The notes beneath the pieces are model-generated. The model was not told the origin of the DNA, searched no databases, and was given only the letters and a program-made list of their open reading frames with translations. Below are positions 39,257 through 47,848 of a stretch of 64,000 nucleotides of DNA, piece by piece. Numbering within the stretch: position 1 is the stretch's first letter; every line of letters starts with the position of its first letter. The stretch is taken from contig NZ_CP043420.1 of assembly GCF_008247605.1 (NCBI RefSeq), forward strand, positions 62,001-126,000. Reading direction: 5' to 3'. The stretch comes from Kushneria phosphatilytica. Its GTDB lineage: Bacteria; Pseudomonadota; Gammaproteobacteria; Pseudomonadales; Halomonadaceae. Position numbers and translations under genes: made by a program.

Positions 39257-39386
39257 TTGTCTCAATGATGCTCTTCGAAAATCATGATGCCGGCGCAGGC
39301 CGTTAGTCTGCAAAACAATATACACTGTGTCCCACTCAACCCGCTGCGGCTGGCAGCGGATCAACGGTAGATCAGAGGACACATAC

Positions 39387-40493
39387 ATGTCTGCTCCCCG
39401 ATTGTTCGAGCCACTACAGCTTGATGATCTCGAACTGCCCAATCGCATCATTATCGCGCCGATGTGCCAGTACTCCGCACAGAATGGCAATGCCACCGAC
39501 TGGCATCTTATCCATCTGGGGCACATGGCGCTTTCCGGTGCCGGCCTGCTGATTCTGGAAGCGACCGCCGTGGCCCCGGAAGGGCGTATCAGCCCCGAGG
39601 ACCTCGGCCTTTACAGCGATGACAACGAGCAGGCGCTGGCACGGACCCTGAAGGCTATCCGTGCCAACTCCGATATGCCGATCGGCATTCAGCTTGGTCA
39701 TGCCGGTCGCAAGGCTTCCACAACTGCCCCCTGGCAAGGCGGCGAGCAGATCCCACCCGGCGCTGATAATGGCTGGCAGACGCTGGCGCCTTCGGCACTG
39801 CCGCATGGCGAGGCGGATCATCCGCCGAGTGCGCTGTCGCTTGAAGAGATCGAACGGATCAAGGGGGATTTCGTTGCAGCGGCAGAACGGTCGGCTCGCC
39901 TGGGTTTGGACGCCATCGAGTTGCACGCGGCGCACGGTTATCTGCTGCATCAGTTTCTGTCGCCACTCTCCAACCGACGTGATGACGAATATGGTGGCAG
40001 TCTGGAAAATCGACTGCGCCTGGTGCTGGAGGTCTTCGACGCGGTACGTGAGGTGTTTCCGAAAGGCAGGCCGGTGGGCGTACGTGTCTCGGCCAGTGAC
40101 TGGGCCGAAGGCGGCTGGGATATCGAGGGGACGCTGGCGCTGGCCAGGGCACTCGACGAGCGGGGCTGCAGCTATATCCATGTTTCCAGTGGCGGCCTGA
40201 CCCCGGTACAACAGATTCCGGTGGGACCCAACTACCAGGTGCCGTTTGCTCGTCAGGTGCGTGAGGTGGTCAACATGCCGGTCATCGCCGTGGGGCTGAT
40301 CAACGAGCCCGAGCAGGCCGAAGCCATTGTTGGCACCGGCGAGGCCGATGCTGTCGCGCTGGCTCGGGCGATGCTCTACGACCCCCGCTGGCCATGGCAC
40401 GCTGCGGCGTCACTGGGCGCGACGGTGAAAGCACCGAACCAGTATCTGCGCTGCCAGCCGCGACAGTATCGTCATCTTTTCGACAATAACTGA
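39387..40493 (+). CDS. Old Yellow Enzyme family NADH:flavin oxidoreductase
   Basis: A 368-residue FMN-dependent ene-reductase of the YqjM/XenA (class II) group, which reduces activated C=C bonds and nitro compounds with NAD(P)H. The N-terminal APMCQYSA segment with Cys27 contacts FMN in this subgroup; IQLGHAGRKAS and ELHAAHGYLLHQFLSPLSN carry the substrate His pair and the conserved loop. GAGGA lies 7 nt before ATG 39387, while the open frame upstream to 39327 lacks similarity. It is followed by a good terminator. Detoxification of electrophiles is the usual role; the real substrate is not known. Confidence 0.92.
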   Translation: MSAPRLFEPLQLDDLELPNRIIIAPMCQYSAQNGNATDWHLIHLGHMALSGAGLLILEATAVAPEGRISPEDLGLYSDDNEQALARTLKAIRANSDMPIGIQLGHAGRKASTTAPWQGGEQIPPGADNGWQTLAPSALPHGEADHPPSALSLEEIERIKGDFVAAAERSARLGLDAIELHAAHGYLLHQFLSPLSNRRDDEYGGSLENRLRLVLEVFDAVREVFPKGRPVGVRVSASDWAEGGWDIEGTLALARALDERGCSYIHVSSGGLTPVQQIPVGPNYQVPFARQVREVVNMPVIAVGLINEPEQAEAIVGTGEADAVALARAMLYDPRWPWHAAASLGATVKAPNQYLRCQPRQYRHLFDNN

Positions 40494-40516
40494 TAAAGTT
40501 CATCAACTGCTCATCA

Positions 40517-40544
40517 AAAGCCGCCCTGAAGAGGCGGCTTTTTT
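40517..40544 (+). terminator. intrinsic terminator after the Old Yellow Enzyme gene
   Basis: The 9-bp stem AAAGCCGCC/GGCGGCTTT with a 7-nt loop runs into six T residues, 24 bp after the stop codon. Confidence 0.92.
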
Positions 40545-40638
40545 CCGTCCGGCACGCACGGGTTAACATGGCAACGCATCGTCTGGGTGGCTAGTCTCTG
40601 CATCGGGGCTGGTCGATCAATTGCTGCCGGAGGCGCTC

Positions 40639-41676
40639 TTGTCCATTGATTTTACCGCGTTTCCCCTGGCGGTCACGCTGGGGCTGTTTGCCGTTTGTGC
40701 GGTCGTCATCGGTACCATTGGTACCTGGTTGACCGGGGTCGTAGACCGGCTGGCCGACCGAACCGGACTGGGCGAGGCCATTGCCGGCTCGGTCATGCTG
40801 GGTGCCGTGACGTCACTGGCCGGCATCATGGTGTCGATTTCTGCTGCCGCCCGCGATCAACCGGGCCTGGCGATGAGCAACGCCCTGGGCGGCATTGCGG
40901 TACAAACCGCTTTTCTGGCACTGGCGGATATTACCTACCGACGGGCCAATCTCGAGCACGCTGCGCCCTCGATCGGCAATCTGATGCAGAGCGCACTGCT
41001 GATCTGTCTGCTCTCGCTGTTGCTGATCGGCGCCTGGACACCGCCCTTTACCCTATATGGCATTCATCCGGTGACACCGTTGCTGCTGGGTGGCTATCTC
41101 TATGGCCTGGTCAAGGTGCGGGGGGCCCAGAATGATCCCATGTGGCGTCCGAAAAAGACCTTCGAGACCTTCGAGGATGTCCCCGCGGAGGATGACGGCA
41201 AGCGCAGTCTGACGTCGCTGTGGATTCGGTTTCTGCTGCTGGCAGCAGTGCTCGGCCTCACCGGCCTAGTGCTTGAGCGGGTTGCCTCGGCGCTCACCCA
41301 GCAGACCGGGCTTTCTGCCACAGCGGTCGGTGCGCTGCTGACGGCGGTGGCGACCTCGCTGCCGGAGCTGGTGACCTCGATTGCGGCAGTCCGCCGGGGG
41401 GCACTGACACTGGCGATCAGTGGCATTATCGGTGGCAATGCCTTCGATACCCTGTTCGCGGCGACGTCCGATATCGCCTATCGCAAGGGGTCGATCTATC
41501 ACGCCATGCCGGACTCGATCCTGCTGTGGACGGCCATCACCCTGCTGATGACCGGCATCCTGCTGATGGGACTGATCCGCCGCGAACGGCATAACTGGGG
41601 CGGTATCGGCTTCGAGAGTGTCATTGTGCTGGTGCTTTATGGACTGGGCGCCGCCCTGACGCTGGTTCGTCCGTAA
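40639..41676 (+). CDS. sodium/calcium exchanger family (CaCA) membrane protein
   Basis: A 345-residue inner-membrane protein with about ten segments in two halves, of the YrbG-like CaCA family that exchanges Ca2+ (or K+) with Na+ or H+. The second half has the alpha-repeat motif TSLPELVTS and GNAFDT. In the first half the matching place reads VTSLAGIMVS, so the ion-binding Pro-Glu is lost there. The start is taken at TTG 40639 because CCGGAGG lies 5 nt upstream; TTG 40621 is also in frame but has no site. It stands between an OYE terminator and a convergent permease. Confidence 0.8.
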   Translation: MSIDFTAFPLAVTLGLFAVCAVVIGTIGTWLTGVVDRLADRTGLGEAIAGSVMLGAVTSLAGIMVSISAAARDQPGLAMSNALGGIAVQTAFLALADITYRRANLEHAAPSIGNLMQSALLICLLSLLLIGAWTPPFTLYGIHPVTPLLLGGYLYGLVKVRGAQNDPMWRPKKTFETFEDVPAEDDGKRSLTSLWIRFLLLAAVLGLTGLVLERVASALTQQTGLSATAVGALLTAVATSLPELVTSIAAVRRGALTLAISGIIGGNAFDTLFAATSDIAYRKGSIYHAMPDSILLWTAITLLMTGILLMGLIRRERHNWGGIGFESVIVLVLYGLGAALTLVRP

Positions 41677-41759
41677 GCGCGTGGGCTCCGGGCAGGCTTT
41701 TACCTGGCGCAGGGTTCAGCAACACCCGACAACAGCCCCCGGAGATTCAGGAAGGTCCT

Positions 41760-41784
41760 GCCGGGAACCTGTAATGCTCCCGGC
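41760..41784. terminator. hairpin between convergent genes
   Basis: A 7-bp stem GCCGGGA/TCCCGGC with an 11-nt loop lies between the exchanger gene (+) and the permease gene (-) and is followed by GTTAAT on the plus strand. Confidence 0.5.
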
Positions 41785-41815
41785 GTTAATGGAGTCTGAT
41801 ACCCGGTTCAGGCTT

Positions 41816-42853
41816 TCATGATCGCGTAGCGGGCTCGGCTACTGCACTGTCATCCAGCATGGGCTCATCTTCGAACTCCTGCTGCGGGTCGATACCCCGC
41901 TTCATCTGCCAGCGATAGATCAGTAGTGCCAGCACCGGGGTGAGAATGGCGGTCGTGACCGTGGAACCGGCTACCTGTGCCGTGGCCGTCGCCTCGATGG
42001 CCTTGTAGGCAGGATCGGCTGCTGCGACGACTGCGGGTGTGGCTACCGCTGCACCAGCCGTGGAGGATTCACAGGCGCCCGAAATGATATTGCGCCGATA
42101 GTGCGGCCGCCGGCGGATACGGTGCACCAGCGCAAGTAGCAGCATGGCGCCGCCGCCGGATACCACCAGCGTCAGCAGCCCCAGCAGCACGCCCGGCAGC
42201 CCCGCTTCGATCAGGGTTTTGAAATCGATACCGGCCCCGAGCGGGAAGGCGAAGAAAGGAATCAGAATGCGCTGACCGGGGGCCAGGAAACGGCGCAGAT
42301 TCTCATCCAGATTGCCGAGGATAAAGCCCAGCAGTACCGGCGCGACCACGCCGATGAAGGTCAACAGTGGAATCGAGGCCAGCCCGGCGGCCCCCAGCAC
42401 CAGCAGGGTGAGAAAGGGACCATCATTGAGCGAGATCACCGAGACGGCGCCGGTGTCGGTCTTGTTGCCGAACTGTTCGGTCAGGGCCACATACATGCCG
42501 CTGTTGGAGTTGGTCATGGCTGCCACGATGGCCAGTGGCGACAGTGCCAGCAGGGTGCCCGAAGGCATCAGGAAGGCGGCAATCAGCGCCACGATCACCC
42601 CGGCCAACAGTTTGCCGATCAGAATGGCGAAGCCCTTTTCGGCGATCGGGCCGGTGGCCCGGATAGGAATCTGGGCGCCCATGCAGAACAGGAAGGCACC
42701 AATGACCGGCAGGGCTCCCTCCTTGAACAGGGCCTGGGTAAAACCACCGATCTCGAGCAGACCGGGAAGAAAGGTATTGACGGTAGCGCCCAGCAGCAGC
42801 GGAATGACCATGATCCCGCCGGGGACCTTTTCGATTGCGCCGAGAATGTTCAT
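41816..42853 (-). CDS. KdgT-like acid-sugar permease
   Basis: A 345-residue membrane protein of the 2-keto-3-deoxygluconate permease family with about ten segments. The family pattern is clear in IEKVPGGIMVIPLLLGATVNTF at the N-terminus and in GFILGNLDENLRRFL in the middle. Its neighbours are a dehydrogenase, an OtnC-like decarboxylase, an OtnK-like kinase and a DeoR regulator on the same strand, so it probably imports the four-carbon (or related) acid sugar that they degrade, coupled to H+ or Na+. The start at 42853 has a GAGG 6-7 nt upstream; the longer open frame to 42910 has no family match. Confidence 0.85.
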   Translation of the reverse strand: MNILGAIEKVPGGIMVIPLLLGATVNTFLPGLLEIGGFTQALFKEGALPVIGAFLFCMGAQIPIRATGPIAEKGFAILIGKLLAGVIVALIAAFLMPSGTLLALSPLAIVAAMTNSNSGMYVALTEQFGNKTDTGAVSVISLNDGPFLTLLVLGAAGLASIPLLTFIGVVAPVLLGFILGNLDENLRRFLAPGQRILIPFFAFPLGAGIDFKTLIEAGLPGVLLGLLTLVVSGGGAMLLLALVHRIRRRPHYRRNIISGACESSTAGAAVATPAVVAAADPAYKAIEATATAQVAGSTVTTAILTPVLALLIYRWQMKRGIDPQQEFEDEPMLDDSAVAEPATRS

Positions 42854-43006
42854 GGCGGACCTCGGGTTGTAGTGAGGCGAAAAATGCCGAATGAACCGAG
42901 CCACGGGCACAGCTTCCCCGGGGCCACGGAAAATGTCTTTTCCGGACCTGTGGTCTGTCGGTTCACCATTGGGTAGCCGGCCCGTGCAGGCGCGCCGGCG
43001 GATGGG

Positions 43007-43939
43007 TCAGGTGGACTGACGCTTTTTCAGAGCGGCCAGAGTGACCAGGTAGCGGTCGCGCCAGGCCATGCGCTCATCGCGCTGGTCGGCGGGCAGTGTT
43101 TCGCGCCGCGCCTGTTCGAGCTGGTCCAGCAGCTGTTCGCTATAGCCATGACGGGGGCGAGCGGAATCGGCGATCTGCTGATACATCGGCCCGAGTCGGG
43201 TCATATAGTCGCGTACACCTTCCGGCGCATTGAGATCGATGGTCTCGATCGGGCCCATGAAGAACCAGCGTGCGCCCAGGCCATCGCTGACCACCCGGTC
43301 GAGGTCATCGACGCTGAGATAGCCATCCTCGATCAGATTGAAGGCTTCATTGAGCAGCGCGCCCTGCAGGCGATTGACGGCAAATCCCGGAATCTCGCCG
43401 CCGAGGGTGATTGGTGACTGACCAATGTCTGCCATCAGTTGCCGGGTACGCTGGAGTACCGCATCAGCAGTCCAGGGTGCGGGAATCAGTTCGACCAGCG
43501 GGATCAGGGCCGGCGGATTGACCGGATGTGCGACCAGGCAGCGTTCACGGTGGGTGAGGGTCTCGGTGAAATCCGAGGCCGGGATGCCCGAAGTTGAACT
43601 GGCCAGCGTGATTTCCGGGGCGGCCAGCTCATCGAGTTGAGCAAACAGCGTCTGCTTGAGTTCCACCCTTTCGGGGATATTCTCCTGGACGTGAATGGCG
43701 CCCTCGAGTGCCTGCGCCAGGTCGCTGCTGGTCCGTACCCGGTCCAGCACGCGCTGCGGTGGCTCGTCGAGCAGCTCATTGGCGGCCAGCTCTTCGAGGG
43801 TCTGTCTGATCAGCTCGCGGGCCTGGGGCAGCACTTCGGCCTGGTTATCGAACAGCACCACATCGTGGCCGCCGCGGGCGAAAACCACCGACCAGCTGCG
43901 CCCGATCAGGCCTGATCCGATAATGGCAACATGACTCAT
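43007..43939 (-). CDS. 3-hydroxyacyl-CoA dehydrogenase-fold enzyme, L-gulonate 3-dehydrogenase (lambda-crystallin)-like
   Basis: A 310-residue NAD-dependent dehydrogenase with Rossmann motif GSGLIG (8-13), SSTSG (114-118), the catalytic His138 in AHPVNPP and Glu150. The C-terminal domain contains GLGARWFFMGPIETIDLNA, which resembles lambda-crystallin/L-gulonate 3-dehydrogenase (CRYL1) rather than fatty-acid HADs; L-carnitine dehydrogenase is another relative. Family members oxidise the C3 hydroxyl of hydroxy acids. It is encoded with an OtnK kinase and OtnC decarboxylase, where oxidation of an acid sugar at C3 would give their 3-oxo substrate directly. The substrate is inferred, not shown. 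Confidence 0.8.
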   Translation of the reverse strand: MSHVAIIGSGLIGRSWSVVFARGGHDVVLFDNQAEVLPQARELIRQTLEELAANELLDEPPQRVLDRVRTSSDLAQALEGAIHVQENIPERVELKQTLFAQLDELAAPEITLASSTSGIPASDFTETLTHRERCLVAHPVNPPALIPLVELIPAPWTADAVLQRTRQLMADIGQSPITLGGEIPGFAVNRLQGALLNEAFNLIEDGYLSVDDLDRVVSDGLGARWFFMGPIETIDLNAPEGVRDYMTRLGPMYQQIADSARPRHGYSEQLLDQLEQARRETLPADQRDERMAWRDRYLVTLAALKKRQST

Positions 43940-44009
43940 CTTCTACCTCCTGGTTGACGGTGCGCGAACGCACCGGGCCGATCCCTGTGCCGGCCAGTGA
44001 TATGGGCGC

Positions 44010-44654
44010 TCAGCTCTCCCACCGGGCGCCGTGGTGTTCGCAGAGTTCGCCGATCTGATCGGCATCAAGGGTGCGATATTCGTGGCCATGCAGTAGCAGA
44101 AAGAGTTTGGCGGTCTCTTCCAGCTCTTCGGCGGCGCTGACGGTCGCGTCGAGATCCCGCCCGGTGACGATCGGGCCGTGATTGGCCAGCATCAGTGCGC
44201 TGTAGTGCGGTGCCAGCCGGGCCACATCGTCGCCGAGTCGTTCGTCCCCCGGGCGGCGATAGGGCACCAGAGGCAGCCGGCCGATGCGCATGACGAAGTA
44301 GGGGGTGATCGGTGGCAGCACACTCGCTTCGTCGACGTTTTTCAGACATGACACGGCGCTGGAATAGCTCGAGTGCAGATGAACGATCGCCTGCGCCTCG
44401 GGGCGATTCTTGTAGTAGGCGAGGTGAAAGAAGTACTCCTTGCTGGGCTTGCTGCCGGAGAGAACATTGCCTTCCCAGTCGAGCCTGGAGATCTCGTCGG
44501 CGTTGAGTTCGCCCATGCAGGAGTTGGTGGGTGTGGTCAGCCAGCCATCGTCCAGCCGCACACTGAGATTGCCACTGGTACCGGGACTGAGGCCGCGGTC
44601 ATAGAGTCGCTTGCCGAGCGTGACCAGACGCTGGCGCAGGGTGTGTTCATTCAT
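44010..44654 (-). CDS. otnC: OtnC-type 3-oxo-tetronate 4-phosphate decarboxylase (class II aldolase family)
   Basis: A 214-residue zinc-dependent class II aldolase/decarboxylase. The phosphate-binding GNLSVRL (28-34), the catalytic Glu73 in SKEYFFH and zinc-binding His92, His94 (VHLHSS) and His159 (ANHGP) are all present. OtnC converts 3-oxo-tetronate 4-phosphate to dihydroxyacetone phosphate and CO2; close relatives act on fuculose or ribulose phosphates, but the OtnK gene next door supports the OtnC role. Its start overlaps the end of otnK by 8 nt, so both are translationally coupled. Confidence 0.85.
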   Translation of the reverse strand: MNEHTLRQRLVTLGKRLYDRGLSPGTSGNLSVRLDDGWLTTPTNSCMGELNADEISRLDWEGNVLSGSKPSKEYFFHLAYYKNRPEAQAIVHLHSSYSSAVSCLKNVDEASVLPPITPYFVMRIGRLPLVPYRRPGDERLGDDVARLAPHYSALMLANHGPIVTGRDLDATVSAAEELEETAKLFLLLHGHEYRTLDADQIGELCEHHGARWES

Positions 44655-45897
44655 CGATAACCTCCCAGGCGCGGGTAAACATGTCGGGAGCGCCGAAGTT
44701 GCCGGATTTCAGCGCCAGATGCAGGGGACCATGCACTGATTCGGTCCAGGTCCAGGGAACGCCGGGGTCGATTTCCGGGCCGATGCGCAGACTCTCGATG
44801 CCCAGCGCACCGACGATGGCGCCTGCCGTTTCACCTCCGGCCACAATCAGACGACCGATGTCCCGGACGATCAGCCGTCTGGCGAGTTCGGCCAGAGCGC
44901 GTTCGACCAGCGCGCCAGCGGCTTCAACACCCAGCTGCTGCTGAGCCTCGCGCACCACTTCGGGGCGGGTGTCGCTGTGAATCAGCAGCGGCTTGCCCAG
45001 CTGTGGCAGGGCCCACTGCTCGATCGCATCGAGTGTGGCGTCAAACTCATGATGCAGTTCGAGCGGTGTCAGTGCCCGGCTTGGCATGTGGGCGCTGGCA
45101 TGGTCGATCTGTTCGCGGGTCCGTTTCGAGGCACTGCCCGCCAGAATCAGCGCGCCACCTGCAGGGGGCGGCAGTGCGGCAGCCTGTCCGCTGGGTGATG
45201 AGTAGAGTGCGCCCAGTCCGAGTGCCAGTCCGGAACCCCCGGTAACCAGCGGCATGTCGCGACTGGCCAGCGCTATGGTGGTCAGATGCGCATCGCGCAG
45301 GGTATCGGTCACGATCAATCGATACCCTTCCGAACGCAGCGCTTCGAGCTGGCGGCGGGCAGCTTCCTCGCCCCGTTCAATGACATCGGCCGGCAGCAGA
45401 CCAACACGTTGTTCGCTCTGGGTATCGAGCCAGCGCACGAGATTGGCATCCGTCATCGGATTGAGCGGGTGGTGCTCCATGCCGCTCTCGTTGAGCAGAC
45501 TGCCGCCCACGAACAGATGGCCCTGATAGACGGTGCGACCGGTGGCCGGGAAGGCCGGGCAGAACAGGGTGCTGTCACAGTCGAGCGCCCCCATCAGCGC
45601 TTCTGCCACCGGGCCGATGTTGCCCTGTGGGGTGGAGTCGAAGGTTGAGCAGTACTTGAAATAGAACTTTTCGCAGCCTTGCGTCTGTAGCCATGTCAGC
45701 GCTTCAAGCGACTGGCGTACCGCGTCGGCGGCCGGAATGCTGCGCGACTTCAACGCCACCACAATGGCATCGACGTCTTCGGGGGCTGTGTCCGGTATCC
45801 CGATGGTCTGGACGGTACGAAAGCCGCTTTTGACCAGGTTGTTGGCCAGGTCCGTGCCGCCGGTGAAATCGTCGGCAATACATCCGATCAGGGCCAT
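44647..45897 (-). CDS. otnK: OtnK-type four-carbon acid sugar kinase (former DUF1537)
   Basis: A 416-residue kinase of the DUF1537/OtnK family, which phosphorylates the 4-OH of 3-oxo-tetronate in threonate and erythronate breakdown. The N-terminal substrate domain has IADDFTGGTDLANNL (7-21) and FKYCSTFDSTPQGNIGP; the C-terminal ATP domain has VAGGETAGAIVGALG and SGNFG. It begins with a very strong ribosome binding site (AAGGAGGT, 4-nt gap) and overlaps the preceding deoR by 10 nt, and overlaps otnC by 8 nt at its end. A related D-threonate kinase (DtnK) works with PdxA2, which is not present here. Confidence 0.88.
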   Translation of the reverse strand: MALIGCIADDFTGGTDLANNLVKSGFRTVQTIGIPDTAPEDVDAIVVALKSRSIPAADAVRQSLEALTWLQTQGCEKFYFKYCSTFDSTPQGNIGPVAEALMGALDCDSTLFCPAFPATGRTVYQGHLFVGGSLLNESGMEHHPLNPMTDANLVRWLDTQSEQRVGLLPADVIERGEEAARRQLEALRSEGYRLIVTDTLRDAHLTTIALASRDMPLVTGGSGLALGLGALYSSPSGQAAALPPPAGGALILAGSASKRTREQIDHASAHMPSRALTPLELHHEFDATLDAIEQWALPQLGKPLLIHSDTRPEVVREAQQQLGVEAAGALVERALAELARRLIVRDIGRLIVAGGETAGAIVGALGIESLRIGPEIDPGVPWTWTESVHGPLHLALKSGNFGAPDMFTRAWEVIDE

Positions 45898-46700
45898 GGG
45901 ACCTCCTTCGGCTCATCGGTCATCTGTGGGGCGGTAATCGGCACCGTTTCGAGTGCGATGTCGCGCTCGACGATGGCTTCGCGGTCGAAAGCGGCCAGGC
46001 CGTCGTCGGTGATGATCAGATCGACATCCTCCAGCGCACAGGCACGGAACATGCCGAAACGGCCGTATTTGGTGCTGTCGGCCACCAGCACGCTTTTGGA
46101 AGCGATCTGTAACAGCTGCTGCTTGATCAGAATCTTTGACTCATCCGGCGTGGTGACGCCGCGCTCGAGATGCCAGGAGCTGCTGCTGAGGAAGGCGATG
46201 TCGACGTTGACCTGACGCAGAAATTCCACCACCGATGGGCCGACAGCCGAGTAATTCTCGTGGTTGACCCGACCCCCGGTATGGAAGAGGTCAATATGGG
46301 GGTACTGCGCCAGTAGCGCCGAGATATGGAAGTTGTTGGTGACGACCGACAGATCGTTGTGTTCGGTAAGCAGGCGGGCCATGGCGAAAGTGGTGGTGCC
46401 GGCATCAAGATAGATCGACATGCCATCGTGGATCATGGCTGCCGCTCGTTGGGCAATCGCTTCCTTGTGACCGATATGAGCGGATGCCTTCTCCTGCCAT
46501 GCAGGCTCATGCCTAAATCGGGCAGCCAGCCGCACGCCACCGGAGACGGAGAGCACTTGCCCTTCCTGTTCGAGCTGGGCGATATCGCGGCGCACCGTCA
46601 TGTGGGACACCCCGAGCAGCTCGGTCAGCTCGTTGATGGTCAGCACGGTCTGCTGATCAAGCAGTTCCAGCAGATAGTCGCGTCTTTGCGTGGGTATCAC
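45888..46700 (-). CDS. DeoR-family transcriptional regulator of the acid-sugar operon
   Basis: A 270-residue regulator with the N-terminal DeoR helix-turn-helix (about 5-55: RRDYLLELL..TVLTINELTELLGVSHMTVRRDIAQLE) and a sugar-phosphate binding domain of the RpiA-like type. That domain has AMIHDGMSIYLDAGTTTF as the phosphate-binding loop. DeoR proteins usually repress catabolic operons until a phosphorylated intermediate binds. Here it is the first gene of its own operon and probably acts on the two TTGATAA repeats in front of it. The substrate phosphate is unknown, but the OtnK product is the natural candidate. Confidence 0.88.
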   Translation of the reverse strand: MIPTQRRDYLLELLDQQTVLTINELTELLGVSHMTVRRDIAQLEQEGQVLSVSGGVRLAARFRHEPAWQEKASAHIGHKEAIAQRAAAMIHDGMSIYLDAGTTTFAMARLLTEHNDLSVVTNNFHISALLAQYPHIDLFHTGGRVNHENYSAVGPSVVEFLRQVNVDIAFLSSSSWHLERGVTTPDESKILIKQQLLQIASKSVLVADSTKYGRFGMFRACALEDVDLIITDDGLAAFDREAIVERDIALETVPITAPQMTDEPKEVPWP

Positions 46701-46715
46701 GATGGCTTCCCGACA

Positions 46716-46739
46716 TTGATAACACGGTAAATTTGATAA
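46716..46739. promoter_or_regulatory. candidate DeoR operator: two direct TTGATAA repeats
   Basis: TTGATAA occurs at 46716-46722 and 46733-46739, with a 17-bp period, 16 bp upstream of the deoR start at 46700 in an AT-rich stretch. Direct repeats of such a size fit DeoR-type operators. The rest of the 256-bp gap to the LysR gene (to 46956) is AT-rich and holds no supportable gene. Confidence 0.45.
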
Positions 46740-46956
46740 ATAACGTTAAAAATTCACGCTAATTACCATGTGAGCCATGGTTGATGGTCCGGCCGAGAAA
46801 GTCAAAGCAGTAGCCGTTAGCTTTTGGTATAAGGAGAAGTAGTAAAAATATCGGGTTTTTGCAGGAATGAGGGCAGATCAGGAAGGAGAAGGTTGGGGTT
46901 CCGCAATGATGTGGCAAGGTGTGAATTGATGTGAAGTTCGCCGTGCACAAGATGGT

Positions 46957-47844
46957 TTACAGGGTGGGTTCCGGTTGCTGACAGAATTCGAGAAAACGGG
47001 CCAGCAACGGACTGATGTACTTGTCGCGATGGGTGATCAGATGAAACTGACGGGGCATCGCCAGATCAATCCCGAGCTCCCTCAACCGGCCATCCGCCAG
47101 TGCATGGCGGGCTTCCAGTTCGGAGACACAGGTCAGCCCCATACCGGCGGCAGTCGCATTGATGATCGCTTCGGTCGCGTTGAGTTCGAGCGCGGTCTGC
47201 CAGTGCTCTAGCCGAGCAGCCAGAAAGTGCATGAACTGTTCCCGGGTGCCGGAACCGGGTTCGCGCAGCACCCACTGCTGATGTTCGAGGTCGGTCACTG
47301 TGGCAACACGTCCGACCAGCGGATGATCCGGAGCCGCCGCCACCAGCATACGATCGTGGCGCCAGGGTCGGGCCATCAGAGGGGCGTGATCGATGCGTCC
47401 CTCGACCATACCGATATCGAGTTCGAAGGCGTTGAGGGCCTCACCAATGGTGGCGCTGTTGACAATGGTGACCTGCTGATCGGTATGGCCGGTAAGACGG
47501 CGAAATCCCTGCAACAGCGCCGGGAGCAACTGGTGACCGATGGTATAGCTGGCACCGATGCGCAACTGACCGGACAGCTGCGTGTTGCGATCGAACAGTT
47601 GCTCAACGGTGGCGGCGCGGCCGAGTAGCTCATCGGCCAGTGGCAACAGCTGGCGCCCCAGATCGTTGATGAACAGCCGGTTGTGGTGGCGGTCGAATAC
47701 CCGGTGGCCGTAGCGCTTCTCGAGTTCGGCCAGGGCTGCGCTCACCGCCGGTTTGGTCAGATGAAGGGATTGCGCGGCAGCGGTCAGCGAGCCCTCGTGC
47801 ACAATGGTCACAAAGACACGCAGCTGGCGCAGGGTAATCGCCAT
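46957..47844 (-). CDS. LysR-family regulator, probably of sulfite oxidation/export
   Basis: A 295-residue LysR-type regulator. The N-terminal winged helix-turn-helix (about 3-62: LRQLRVFVTIVHEGSLTAAAQSLHLTKPAVSAALAELE) resembles the CysB/YeiE subgroup; residues from about 90 form the effector-binding domain. ATG 47844 is chosen for the standard MAITLRQLRVF N-terminus; an upstream open frame lacks similarity. It is the third gene, 4 bp after a sulfite-oxidase-like gene, which follows a TDT transporter gene, and YeiE-type regulators respond to sulfite. The effector is inferred, not shown. Confidence 0.85.
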   Translation of the reverse strand: MAITLRQLRVFVTIVHEGSLTAAAQSLHLTKPAVSAALAELEKRYGHRVFDRHHNRLFINDLGRQLLPLADELLGRAATVEQLFDRNTQLSGQLRIGASYTIGHQLLPALLQGFRRLTGHTDQQVTIVNSATIGEALNAFELDIGMVEGRIDHAPLMARPWRHDRMLVAAAPDHPLVGRVATVTDLEHQQWVLREPGSGTREQFMHFLAARLEHWQTALELNATEAIINATAAGMGLTCVSELEARHALADGRLRELGIDLAMPRQFHLITHRDKYISPLLARFLEFCQQPEPTL

Positions 47845-47848
47845 CGTT

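Noticed and set aside
46759..46950. 63-codon minus-strand frame between the LysR and deoR genes
   Set aside because: AT-rich stretch with Leu/Ile run and no ribosome binding site; probably chance.
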